Assembly: GCA_027625145.1 (NCBI GenBank)
Contig: JAQBXK010000015.1
Span: 1-42,547 of the forward strand
Length of the DNA stretch: 42,547 nt
Reading direction: 5' to 3'
DNA from: Pseudomonadota bacterium
GTDB lineage: Bacteria; Pseudomonadota; Alphaproteobacteria; Puniceispirillales; Marisalimonadaceae
The notes under the pieces were generated by a model. It was not told where the DNA came from, searched no databases, and saw only the letters and a program-made list of their open reading frames with translations. Position numbers and translations under genes: made by a program. Position 1 is the stretch's first letter, and each line of letters begins with the position of its first letter. Shown here one piece after another: positions 26,109 to 34,610 of the stretch.

Positions 26109-26855
26109 GCGAAAAACTTTAATTATTTTATTTTTTTTTATATAACCTTTAATAATCTTTCCACTTCTTAAGTTTTTCACTCTTATCAGGTCGTCTAAAT
26201 TACCGGATTCCTGTGCTTCTCCAGACACTATAACTGATGCATTTCCTATATTAGAAATAATTGACAAAACATCTCCATTTCCAACTTCAAACTCTTCATA
26301 CAAATGTCTTGGGTGCAATAATTGATCCATTTTTAAATTTTTCTTTAATTTCCTGCCAATTAATTCTTCCTTACTATTAAAAAATGATGACTGGATTACA
26401 TTATTAGACGACACAATTTTAAGATCTTTTAGTTCTAAAGTAGAGTTTTTTTCTAGAGCTTTATTTAATTTTATTAGTTGAACAGTTTTTTTAATTTTGT
26501 CTTTAGAATTATTTTTCTTTGGCTTAATAATTTTTTTTATACTTGCAGTGTTATTATTAGTAAATTTTGGCTTATCTTCCAAATCAACTCTTATTACAAG
26601 GTTAAATCCATCTAAATCTGGGCAATGAACTCTTATAGTATTGTATCTTTCAAAAACTTTTTTAATATTAAGATTATTTTTACAATTCTTATACTGAACT
26701 GTTTTAGAAAAAATAGGTCGACCTTCTATTCCCTTATCAGATAACCATTTGGTTAAATGATTTGAAATTTCATTACCACTAATTGCCGTTGCATTATAAG
26801 AACTTAAACATCCTATTATAATAAATAATATTTTTTTTAAGTATGAATTAGACAA
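26106..26855 (-). CDS. flgA: P-ring assembly chaperone FlgA
   Basis: Periplasmic chaperone for FlgI, 249 residues with an N-terminal signal peptide (about 1-24, ending ATA). The C-terminal SAF-type domain holds KLNKALEKNSTLELKDLKIV, LIGRKLKKNLKMDQLLHPRH, GNGDVLSIISNIGNASVIVS and NLRSGKIIKGYIKKNKIIKV. The start is a TTG at 26855; GGTGG at the end of the LysM gene just upstream serves as ribosome site, so the two genes are coupled. Confidence 0.9.
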   Translation of the reverse strand: MSNSYLKKILFIIIGCLSSYNATAISGNEISNHLTKWLSDKGIEGRPIFSKTVQYKNCKNNLNIKKVFERYNTIRVHCPDLDGFNLVIRVDLEDKPKFTNNNTASIKKIIKPKKNNSKDKIKKTVQLIKLNKALEKNSTLELKDLKIVSSNNVIQSSFFNSKEELIGRKLKKNLKMDQLLHPRHLYEEFEVGNGDVLSIISNIGNASVIVSGEAQESGNLDDLIRVKNLRSGKIIKGYIKKNKIIKVFR

Positions 26856-26858
26856 TTT

Positions 26859-27308
26859 TTATCCACCAAAAAAATAAATTTGTGAAGAAATTTCTTTTTG
26901 TGCGCCTTCATTATCATTAGTTTTATTTTGTTTTTTAATAATTAAATTTTTAATTTCATTAACACTAGGAAGATATATTTTTTTTTCCGAAAATAAGAAA
27001 TTAGGGTTTCCTCTTACAAAAGCATGTTTATTAAATTGTACAATTGCAAGACTAAGTATATTTTTATTAAACGATTTTGATCCATAATATTTTAGCATTA
27101 TGTCACTTAATGTTTCATTCTTTAATACAGTATGATTGGCATTATAATTACCATCTTGTAAAAATATATTATCTGAAAGATCATAGCTTGATTGATTGCT
27201 GCCTCTATATTCAAGAACTACAAAAGGTTCAGCCTTAACCATAGAAGAAAATACAGTTATAAAACTTAAATTAAATATATATAAAAAACATAATATAGTC
27301 TTTTTCAT
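26859..27308 (-). CDS. Secreted FimV-like LysM-domain protein
   Basis: A 149-residue exported protein with a signal peptide (about 1-26, ending VKA). A LysM-like domain follows (NHTVLKNETLSDIMLKYYGS about 58-77; LAIVQFNKHAFVRGNPNFLF; KKIYLPS). The spacing and the NPNFLF...KIYLPS ending resemble the FimV N-terminal LysM domain. It sits between the flgT-like gene and flgA, so a role in anchoring the outer rings or polar flagellum to peptidoglycan is plausible but inferred. Confidence 0.7.
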   Translation of the reverse strand: MKKTILCFLYIFNLSFITVFSSMVKAEPFVVLEYRGSNQSSYDLSDNIFLQDGNYNANHTVLKNETLSDIMLKYYGSKSFNKNILSLAIVQFNKHAFVRGNPNFLFSEKKIYLPSVNEIKNLIIKKQNKTNDNEGAQKEISSQIYFFGG

Positions 27309-27314
27309 TATATT

Positions 27315-28481
27315 CTACTCCACAAATTCTACTATCAAGTTATCTAAACTATCTAGTTTAACGTTATCATTTAATGGTAATAATTTACTATTATTCTCGC
27401 CTATACTCTCTGCATGCAATACTACAGAACTATTACTAAGCATTGAGTTTTTAATTTTTAGTCCTCTTACTAAACCAATCTGCTTTTCTTTAAGTCCTTG
27501 TTTGCTTCCTAAATCAACAGTTAATTCTCCGTTTAACAGTGATAACTTTCCTTCTAGAGGCCTGCAATATAGATCTTCAAAAAAACTATTTGTTACTGTT
27601 TTAAGATGTTCTTTTAACATTATATCAACTGAATTTATATTTAAGGTAGATACATTTTTCAAAAATTGAAATTTACTATCAACATTATATTTGATTGGAA
27701 AATTAAATGTTTTTATTGGCATTAACTTAAAATCAGATCCTTTGTAAATTTTAAAAGAAATTTTAACTATAAAATTAGAAAAGATATTATTTTTAGAATA
27801 ATCTTTTGTTAAGATTAAACTAGGAACTAAGCTGTAATCGCCACCTTGTATGTAAGGTATACCGTTTGTTAATGCAGTATAGTCAAATGCAGAGTTTTTA
27901 TTTGATTTTATAACTTCATCAATTGAGCTATTCCTAAAATCTAATGCAGAAACATTGGATGTGTTGGAAATAATTTCATAAAAATCATTAAACCATGAAG
28001 ACATTTTTCTAGCTAAACTTGATGGCACATCTGAACCAACACTCAATTGTCCTTGAAATAATGAAATATTGATTGGTCTTACCTTACAATTTTTTGAGGA
28101 TAAATCACCACCTACAATTGCAGAAATTCGAATAGACAAATATTCTTTACTCTTTGTTTCTTTAAGTATTTTAAAGTCAATAACTTTATATGCAGCAGTA
28201 ATAATAGCTTGATCATTTATAACTGTATTTGCACCAATCGCAGAGAAACCATTTACATTTGCTCCACCTTTAAGCGCAGCTATATATAAGGCGTCTTCTA
28301 GCGCTCTTTTTCTAGAAATTTCTATATTGCCATCAATTAATATAGCTCTACCAGTAGCTTCTACTTTTCTAAATTTACTATCATTTTCTTCAGCTAATAG
28401 ATTGAGACTAAATATGGAAATCAATATAAATACAATTATACTTTGAATAGTTAACTTTAATGATTTAATTGTTTGAAACAT
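27315..28481 (-). CDS. flgT: FlgT-like flagellar assembly protein (T/H-ring component)
   Basis: A 388-residue exported protein with a signal peptide (about 10-30). The N-terminal domain has the FlgT pattern: VEATGRAILIDGNIEISRKR (about 39-58), then ALEDALYIAALKGGANVNGF and LSIRISAIVGG. In Vibrio, FlgT builds the H and T rings around the LP ring and supports outward growth of the sheathed polar flagellum. It lies 10 bases after the flgP-like gene with AAGG before the ATG. Confidence 0.8.
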   Translation of the reverse strand: MFQTIKSLKLTIQSIIVFILISIFSLNLLAEENDSKFRKVEATGRAILIDGNIEISRKRALEDALYIAALKGGANVNGFSAIGANTVINDQAIITAAYKVIDFKILKETKSKEYLSIRISAIVGGDLSSKNCKVRPINISLFQGQLSVGSDVPSSLARKMSSWFNDFYEIISNTSNVSALDFRNSSIDEVIKSNKNSAFDYTALTNGIPYIQGGDYSLVPSLILTKDYSKNNIFSNFIVKISFKIYKGSDFKLMPIKTFNFPIKYNVDSKFQFLKNVSTLNINSVDIMLKEHLKTVTNSFFEDLYCRPLEGKLSLLNGELTVDLGSKQGLKEKQIGLVRGLKIKNSMLSNSSVVLHAESIGENNSKLLPLNDNVKLDSLDNLIVEFVE

Positions 28482-28491
28482 AATTTAACCT

Positions 28492-29013
28492 TTAGGTTCT
28501 TCTTGCATTTCTTAGCATCATAACCATCATATCTCTATCAATCTCTAACACTGTCTCATATGTATCTTCACCTGTAGGATTAATACGGACAGTTTTAGCT
28601 CCTCTAATTAAACCTTTAACTACAGCTCGAAAAGTATCATTTTGAACCATTAAATCTATAACAGTAGTATTAGAATCAAGTTGAATTCCATGAATTTGCT
28701 CTGCCAACTCTCTCATTGCAGCCATTCTTGCTGATCTAATAGCCATAAGTCTTTTTTGAGCATTTGTTCTTCCTGGTTGACTAGACACAACGGCATAACC
28801 AACAGCTGATAAAGTAGGAATTTTTTCAACAGAACTATCAAAAACTTCTTTTAATGCTAAGATACCATCACTTTCACTACTCTTATTTTGCAAAGGGCTT
28901 TTGCTAGAATTTAAAAAGCTTGAATTTTCAAAATTTTGTAAACACCCAGAACTTAAAAATAATGAACATAAAGTAAAAGTAACAAAAATTTTTTTAGTTT
29001 TTTTGCACGTCAT
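28492..29013 (-). CDS. flgP: FlgP-like LPP20-family lipoprotein
   Basis: A 173-residue lipoprotein with lipobox LSSGC (Cys24) and an LPP20-type domain: TLSAVGYAVVSSQPGRTNAQ (about 68-87), then MAIRSARMAAMRELAEQIHG and a C-terminal YETVLEIDRDMMVMMLRNAR. FlgP forms outer-membrane-associated disks in Vibrio and Campylobacter. AGGAG precedes the ATG and a sigma-54-type promoter lies at 29059-29073. It is the first gene of the flgP-flgT-LysM-flgA unit. Confidence 0.82.
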   Translation of the reverse strand: MTCKKTKKIFVTFTLCSLFLSSGCLQNFENSSFLNSSKSPLQNKSSESDGILALKEVFDSSVEKIPTLSAVGYAVVSSQPGRTNAQKRLMAIRSARMAAMRELAEQIHGIQLDSNTTVIDLMVQNDTFRAVVKGLIRGAKTVRINPTGEDTYETVLEIDRDMMVMMLRNARRT

Positions 29014-29058
29014 AAATGTCTCCTGACATATCTATTAAAATAAATTATGAAACAATTA

Positions 29059-29073
29059 TGCAGATTACATGCC
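29059..29073 (-). promoter_or_regulatory. Sigma-54 type promoter for the flgP-flgT operon
   Basis: The minus strand reads GGCATGTAATCTGCA. It has the GG/GC core at the right spacing, with C in place of the first T of TTGCA. It lies 46 bases before the flgP-like ATG and faces away from the flhA promoter. Confidence 0.65.
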
Positions 29074-29153
29074 AAATATTTAAACATAAAAACAATCTTA
29101 TTAAAGATGGGCACCTTAATTATTTAACAATTGAAAAATAAATATTTAAATTT

Positions 29154-29168
29154 GGCATTATTTTTGCT
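29154..29168 (+). promoter_or_regulatory. Sigma-54 type promoter for flhA-flhF-flhG-fliA
   Basis: GGCATTATTTTTGCT on the plus strand, with GG and GC correctly spaced. It lies about 100 bases before the flhA ATG, so the leader is long and AT-rich. Confidence 0.7.
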
Positions 29169-29270
29169 TCTTTTAAAAGATTATATATTAAAGAATTGCT
29201 AAATAACTAAGTTATTGATTTTATTGTGTTTTATAAATTTGATTAAAAAATATATTTATTAGGAGATGTC

Positions 29271-31388
29271 ATGAATTTGACAAATACAATGAGCCCACAA
29301 CTTTTTCTTTATGAAAAAATTAAACCTTTTGGCTTACCAATTGCTATTTTGATGCTCATGGTAATGATGGTTATCCCCTTACCTTCAATATTGCTGGATA
29401 TATTTTTTACTACTAATATTTTATTATCTCTTCTTATATTAATGGTTGCGTTGCATACTTTTAGACCTTTAGACTTTTCAAGTTTTCCTACAGTATTATT
29501 GTTTGCGACGATTTTAAGGTTGGGTTTAAATGTTGCTTCAACAAGAATTGTTTTAAGTGCAGGTCACACAGGACCAGACGCTGCTGGAAAAGTTATAGAG
29601 GCTTTTGGAGAGTTTGTTATAGCTGGCAATTATGTTGTAGGTATATTTGTATTTGCAATATTAATTATCATAAATCTTGTGGTCATAACAAAAGGTGCCG
29701 GAAGAGTATCTGAGGTATCCGCAAGGTTTACCCTCGATGCTATGCCAGGAAAACAAATGGCGATAGACGCTGACCTTAATGCTGGTTTACTTACTAGTGA
29801 AGAGGCTAAGCAAAGAAGAGATGACGTGGCTAAAGAAGCAGATTTCTATGGATCTATGGATGGAGCATCAAAGTTTGTTAAAGGAGATGCCGTAGCAGGA
29901 ATTTTAATCTTATTGATAAATATTATTGGTGGATTAATAATTGGAATTGCACAGCATGATCTGCCAGCCTCAGTTGCTGCAGAAAACTATATTATACTGT
30001 CTGTTGGAGATGGATTAGTTGCTCAAATACCATCTTTGTTACTAGCTATAGCAACTGCTATAATTGTAACTAGAGTATCCACTAGTCAAGATCTGTCTCA
30101 ACAAATAGGCTCTCAAATTGGAATGAAACAAGCTTGGCTTCCTAGTGCCGGTGTTCTTTTTCTTTTAGGATTAATACCTGGAATGCCTAATGTTTTATTC
30201 TTAATTGCATCTGGACTAACATTTTTTGTCTGGTGGAAAATAAAACAAAAAGAAGATGAAACTAATGACGGAAGTGATACCATAAATGAAAATGGTAAGA
30301 CAATTGTTAAAGAAGAAAAAGGTGATGATAATTCTATTAATTTATCTGAAATAGCCGATAACTCTGCCATATCTATGCAATTAGGTTATGGTCTAATACA
30401 AATGGTAGACGACGAAAATGATGGGCCTCTAATAGCGAGAATTACTGGTGTAAGAAAACAAATTTCAAAAGAATTAGGCTTTATTATTCCACCAATTAGA
30501 ATTAGAGACGATTTGTCATTAGATGCTAATCACTATAGAATAAGGATAGGTCAGGAAATAGTTGCAGAAGACAAGGTTTTTCCTCAATTAATACTAGCCA
30601 TACCTGGAGAATCTGCTCAAACAAAAATTGAAGGAATAGATGTAAAAGATCCTAGTTTTGGTATGGAAGCGACATGGATTGAACGTCATCAGCAGGCAAG
30701 AGCTGAGAATTTAGGATATATGGTTGTAGAACCTGAATCAGTTATAGCAACACATTTAAATCAAATTTTATCAAGTCAAGCCAATGAATTGCTCGGACAA
30801 GATGACGTTCAAGCTTTACTAGATAATCTATCAAAAACTTCCCCTCAATTAGTTTCTTCAACAGTCCCTAAACTAATACCACTCAATATACTTACATCTG
30901 TCCTAAAATTATTATTAGCAGAAAGAATGCCGATTAGTGATTTGAGAAGAATTTTAGAAGTGTTAGCGAGTCAAAATCATAAAAATAACTCTCCATTAGA
31001 TATTGCAGAATCTGTTAGACCAGCTATATCAGGACTTTTAATTCAACAAATAGCCCCTTTAAATAGTCCATTACCAGTAATAACTTTCTCTGCAGAATTA
31101 GAACAAATGATTGTTAATATTGCCAAGCAAACTGGAGCAAATGGGTTAATTCTTGAAGCAAGCTTAATTCAAAAAATTGTTACTGCAGTTAATAGTGTTA
31201 TGGAAAAAATGCAAAATGAAAACAGAAAAGCTGTGATGATTACAGCTCCTGTTATTAGAAGAGATTTATCACATATGTTAAGACAACATATACCTAACTT
31301 AGATGTTCTATCATTTACTGAGTTACCTGATAATAAAAAAATAGAAGTTGTAGCTAACATTGGATCAGAAGAACAAAATAATAATTAA
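29271..31388 (+). CDS. flhA: Flagellar export gate protein FlhA
   Basis: Inner-membrane component of the flagellar type III export gate, 705 residues, the standard size. There are about eight membrane helices in the first 320 residues. The conserved cytoplasmic FHIPEP loop is present (GAGRVSEVSARFTLDAMPGK about 142-161; QMAIDADLNAGLLTSEEAK). A C-terminal cytoplasmic domain follows (LGYGLIQMVDDENDGPLIAR; AERMPISDLRRILEVLA near 548-564). AGGAG precedes the ATG. It leads the flhA-flhF-flhG-fliA unit. Confidence 0.98.
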   Translation: MNLTNTMSPQLFLYEKIKPFGLPIAILMLMVMMVIPLPSILLDIFFTTNILLSLLILMVALHTFRPLDFSSFPTVLLFATILRLGLNVASTRIVLSAGHTGPDAAGKVIEAFGEFVIAGNYVVGIFVFAILIIINLVVITKGAGRVSEVSARFTLDAMPGKQMAIDADLNAGLLTSEEAKQRRDDVAKEADFYGSMDGASKFVKGDAVAGILILLINIIGGLIIGIAQHDLPASVAAENYIILSVGDGLVAQIPSLLLAIATAIIVTRVSTSQDLSQQIGSQIGMKQAWLPSAGVLFLLGLIPGMPNVLFLIASGLTFFVWWKIKQKEDETNDGSDTINENGKTIVKEEKGDDNSINLSEIADNSAISMQLGYGLIQMVDDENDGPLIARITGVRKQISKELGFIIPPIRIRDDLSLDANHYRIRIGQEIVAEDKVFPQLILAIPGESAQTKIEGIDVKDPSFGMEATWIERHQQARAENLGYMVVEPESVIATHLNQILSSQANELLGQDDVQALLDNLSKTSPQLVSSTVPKLIPLNILTSVLKLLLAERMPISDLRRILEVLASQNHKNNSPLDIAESVRPAISGLLIQQIAPLNSPLPVITFSAELEQMIVNIAKQTGANGLILEASLIQKIVTAVNSVMEKMQNENRKAVMITAPVIRRDLSHMLRQHIPNLDVLSFTELPDNKKIEVVANIGSEEQNNN

Positions 31389-31420
31389 ACAATACTCAAT
31401 TTCAAATATTGGAGAATAGA

Positions 31421-32599
31421 ATGACACAACATAAAGTAATTGCAGAAGACAGCCTTTCAGCAATGGATGAAATTTCAAGAGTTCTTGGAAAAGACGCTGT
31501 TATCTTAGACACTAAAAAAATTAATGGAAAAATTGAGATTATAGGCTCTAATAATATAGAAGATATTGCTTCATCTAATGCTAAAAGAAAATCATTAAAT
31601 AAAAAGTCAAATTTTACTCATTTATTTTCAAATCATTCTTTAGAGCAAAGTATAACTAATAAAAAATTAAATTCTGTTTCAGAAACTATTTCAAATATAA
31701 AGCCAATAAATTCTAATGTTTCTGAAGTTCAAACTAATAATTATGTTGACATAAACACTTTCAATAATTTTACAAACAAAATTGAGAACCTATTAAAAAA
31801 CATGATTATTTCAGACATGGATGATTTTAATTCAGGAGATCATAGCTCTATGACCATCAATCTATTAAAAAAAGGATATTCAAAAAATATAATTTCAGAA
31901 TTTAAAAACATAATTGATAAAGAGGTAGATCTAGATCCTGAATTAGTTTTTTATCATTGTTTAGCCAAAAAACTAGTTTTACCATCTGAACAAAATATTT
32001 TAAATGCAAATATAATATTTATTAATGGATCAAGCGGTTCAGGAAAAACAACCTTATCTTCAAAAATTGCATCACATATTCTTGACAATAAATTTGTTGG
32101 AAATGAAAGACATAAATTATCAATAATAGATTTTTCACCAAAATCATCCAACCATTCTGAATTAATGAATTTTGGAAGATTACTCAATTTAAATGTAAGT
32201 TCAATTTCAACGCTCGATGAAATTAAAAAATTTATTGAAGCAAATAAAAATGATAGAAAGTTAATCATAGATGTATCCCAAGAAAACAAACATATTGAAG
32301 GTTATACAGAATACTTAAAAGAACTTTGTGCCAATGAAAAGTTTTTGAATATCTTAGCTCTTCAATCAGGAAACAATAAACTTTCTATGAAATCACAGAT
32401 TGAATTTTATAAAGAATCAGACCCTATAATTGGATTAACAAAGTTAGATGAATCTTATGTTGGCCCGGAAGAATTATCAATCTTGGGAGAGTTGAATTGT
32501 AAAATTGGAATTTTATCTGGATCAAGATCAATAATAGGTTCATTAGCTTTTGCTAAAAAAGAAGTTTTGGCACAATATATGAAAGACATGAGTATATAA
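31421..32599 (+). CDS. flhF: FlhF-type SRP-family GTPase with degenerate G motifs
   Basis: FlhF sets flagellar position at the cell pole. It is 392 residues from the ATG at 31421, which has GGAG 6 bases upstream; an in-frame TTG at 31409 is a worse start. The N-terminus (MSAMD-type: AEDSLSAMDEISRVLGKDAV) matches FlhF. The P-loop INGSSGSGKTTLSSKIASHI (about 203-222) and the G4 motif LTKLDES are present. The second and third GTPase motifs are not: IIDFSPKSS and IIDVSQENK stand where TDTYRIGA and DTAGR are expected. It lies between flhA and flhG in canonical order. Confidence 0.88.
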   Translation: MTQHKVIAEDSLSAMDEISRVLGKDAVILDTKKINGKIEIIGSNNIEDIASSNAKRKSLNKKSNFTHLFSNHSLEQSITNKKLNSVSETISNIKPINSNVSEVQTNNYVDINTFNNFTNKIENLLKNMIISDMDDFNSGDHSSMTINLLKKGYSKNIISEFKNIIDKEVDLDPELVFYHCLAKKLVLPSEQNILNANIIFINGSSGSGKTTLSSKIASHILDNKFVGNERHKLSIIDFSPKSSNHSELMNFGRLLNLNVSSISTLDEIKKFIEANKNDRKLIIDVSQENKHIEGYTEYLKELCANEKFLNILALQSGNNKLSMKSQIEFYKESDPIIGLTKLDESYVGPEELSILGELNCKIGILSGSRSIIGSLAFAKKEVLAQYMKDMSI

Positions 32600-32618
32600 T
32601 AGGATTTATGAGATTATA

Positions 32619-33395
32619 ATGACAACATCAATAGCAATAGCATCTGGAAAAGGTGGAGTAGGAAAGACAACAATAGCAGTAAATCTGTCTATCAGTCTAG
32701 CTTTACAGAATAAAACAACACTTTTATTAGACGCTGATTTAGGCATGGCTAATGCTCATATTCTACTCGGTATTAATCCAGAACTTTCCTTGGATGACTT
32801 TATTTCAGGAAAATCAAAATTAGATGACGTGATAACAACAACAAAAGATGGTTTGAAATTTATTTCAGGTGGAAACGCTATAAGTAATTTACTAAGCTTA
32901 AGTGATTTAGAAAGACATAAAATAATAAAAAGTTTTGAAGCTATAACTGCTGAACCTGATTTTTTAATAATTGATGTTGGTGCAGGAGCCGAAGCATCCT
33001 CAATGTCATTTATGGCCTCAGCTAATAAAGTAGTAATTGTTTTAACAGGAGAGCCAACAAGCTTCATAGATGCTTATAGTCTAATTAAAGCTGCTTATTT
33101 AGATTATAAAATGGATAACTTTGGAGTCATTATAAATATGGCTGCATCAAATTTACAAGCAAAACTTAACTTTGAAAAATTTCAATCCATAACTCAAAAA
33201 TTCTTAGATGTGAAACTTAAGTTTTTAGGGCATGTTCCATCTTCTTTAAAAATTAAAAACTCCATAATTTCAAGAACCCCCTTAATGTCCAATAAAGTTG
33301 TAAATGAAGAAACTAAAGCCTTTAATCGTCTCTCAACAAATATATTAACATTAAATAATAATGAAACTAAAGGGATAAAGTTTTTTAATAACTAA
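32619..33395 (+). CDS. flhG: FlhG (MinD-like ATPase, flagellar number control)
   Basis: ParA/MinD-family ATPase that acts with FlhF to limit flagellar number. It has 258 residues with a deviant Walker A IASGKGGVGKTTIAVNLSIS (about 6-25), LLLDADLGMANAHILLGINP (about 35-54) and Walker B FLIIDVGAGAE. The LGMANAHILLG signature is typical of FlhG. Unlike FlhF next door, all its nucleotide motifs look intact. It has no clear N-terminal FlrA-binding DQAxxLR motif. Confidence 0.93.
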   Translation: MTTSIAIASGKGGVGKTTIAVNLSISLALQNKTTLLLDADLGMANAHILLGINPELSLDDFISGKSKLDDVITTTKDGLKFISGGNAISNLLSLSDLERHKIIKSFEAITAEPDFLIIDVGAGAEASSMSFMASANKVVIVLTGEPTSFIDAYSLIKAAYLDYKMDNFGVIINMAASNLQAKLNFEKFQSITQKFLDVKLKFLGHVPSSLKIKNSIISRTPLMSNKVVNEETKAFNRLSTNILTLNNNETKGIKFFNN

Positions 33396-33422
33396 TATTT
33401 AAGTCATTTAAAGGTTTAAAAA

Positions 33423-34127
33423 ATGAATAATTACTCAAAAATTATAAAACCTGATATTCAAGATCTTGTTAAAGATAATATTAATTTAGTTAAAAAAATA
33501 GCTTGGCATCTCCATGGCAGAGTCCATTCTGTTATAGAAATAGAAGATTTAATTCAAATAGGTATGTTAGGACTTATTTCTGCAGCGCAAAATTATACCC
33601 CACAGAAAGACGCTGCTTTTTCATCATATGCAAATATCAGAATTAAAGGCGAAATTTTAGATTATTTAAGAAAAAATTCTAACCTTTGTAGAAGCACAAT
33701 TAAAATGAAGAAAGTTTCAGAAAAAGCGGCTTCTGTTCTTAGAAAAAAATTTTGCCGAGAACCAAATAATTCTGAAATAGCCAAAGAAATCGGAATGACA
33801 ACTGAAAAGTTTTATGAATGGACAAGGGCTTTTGAAGCTAATGTTATAAGAAGTTTAGATGATTCTTATGATGAGTACTCTGAATGGTTTGTAGCTAAAG
33901 ACATGAACCCTGAAGAAAACATAAATCATGTGGAATTAAAAAATCTACTTAAAGCATCTTTAAGTAAACTAGAAGGTAATGAAGCTCTTATTATTCAACT
34001 GTACTTTGTTGAAGAATTAAATATATATGAAATTGCTGAAGTTATGAGTGTCTCAACAGGAAGAGTATCACAAATTAAAACATCGGCGATAAAACGTATA
34101 AGAGAAAGTTTAAAAACAGAATTTTAA
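33423..34127 (+). CDS. fliA: Flagellar sigma factor FliA (sigma-28)
   Basis: RNA polymerase sigma factor for late flagellar genes, 234 residues. Region 2 has IEDLIQIGMLGLISAAQNYT (about 40-59) and AAFSSYANIRIKGEILDYLR. Region 3 has REPNNSEIAKEIGMTTEKFY. Region 4 has the helix-turn-helix ELNIYEIAEVMSVSTGRVSQ followed by IKTSAIKRIRESL. It follows flhG by 27 bases, and matching promoter elements occur at five places in this window. Confidence 0.96.
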   Translation: MNNYSKIIKPDIQDLVKDNINLVKKIAWHLHGRVHSVIEIEDLIQIGMLGLISAAQNYTPQKDAAFSSYANIRIKGEILDYLRKNSNLCRSTIKMKKVSEKAASVLRKKFCREPNNSEIAKEIGMTTEKFYEWTRAFEANVIRSLDDSYDEYSEWFVAKDMNPEENINHVELKNLLKASLSKLEGNEALIIQLYFVEELNIYEIAEVMSVSTGRVSQIKTSAIKRIRESLKTEF

Positions 34128-34133
34128 AAAATA

Positions 34134-34514
34134 ATGCAAAAACTAGAAATGTTAATTAAAACTGTGGATGCACATTATGATAGTAACCATGAGATACATT
34201 GTTACTATTTATCATGTAGTTTATTAAATGTAGCCAGAGGCAGATGTGACTTAATGATAGTAGATGAGAATAGTAATATTAATGATAAAATTACTATCCA
34301 ATATAAAAGAGCTATTATGTCAGGCTCTATTAAAGTAAAATCTAGTTTCTTTAAAAGCCTTCCATTTCAGTTTTCTCTTAAAAATGATAGGCCACCAAGA
34401 ATAGAATTAATTATTGATCAGAAGTTAAATATTAATAAAAACGGAATACTATTTCTTGAACAAGAAATCACAACAAAAATAAATGAATATAAGTTTTATA
34501 TACCCCTTTTATAG
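34134..34514 (+). CDS. Unknown protein downstream of fliA
   Basis: A 126-residue protein that I do not recognise. It starts 6 bases after the fliA stop, so it is probably the last gene of the flhA unit. It looks soluble and beta-rich, with no signal or membrane segment; features are HCYYLSCSLLNVARGRCDLM (about 21-40) and KNDRPPRIELIIDQKLNINK (about 83-102). Chemotaxis or motor genes often follow fliA, but no CheY, CheZ or Mot motif is visible. Confidence 0.75.
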   Translation: MQKLEMLIKTVDAHYDSNHEIHCYYLSCSLLNVARGRCDLMIVDENSNINDKITIQYKRAIMSGSIKVKSSFFKSLPFQFSLKNDRPPRIELIIDQKLNINKNGILFLEQEITTKINEYKFYIPLL

Positions 34515-34610
34515 ACAAATAAACTATATCTAAAATACTTACAAAATCAGTTCTCATGTATGTATTTCTTTCATTTAATTTAATTTAAAATTATTTTGGA
34601 AATTTTTTTA

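Noticed and set aside
31409-31420. TTG at 31409 as the flhF start
   Set aside because: It lies on top of the GGAG that serves the ATG at 31421, and the FlhF N-terminus begins at that ATG.
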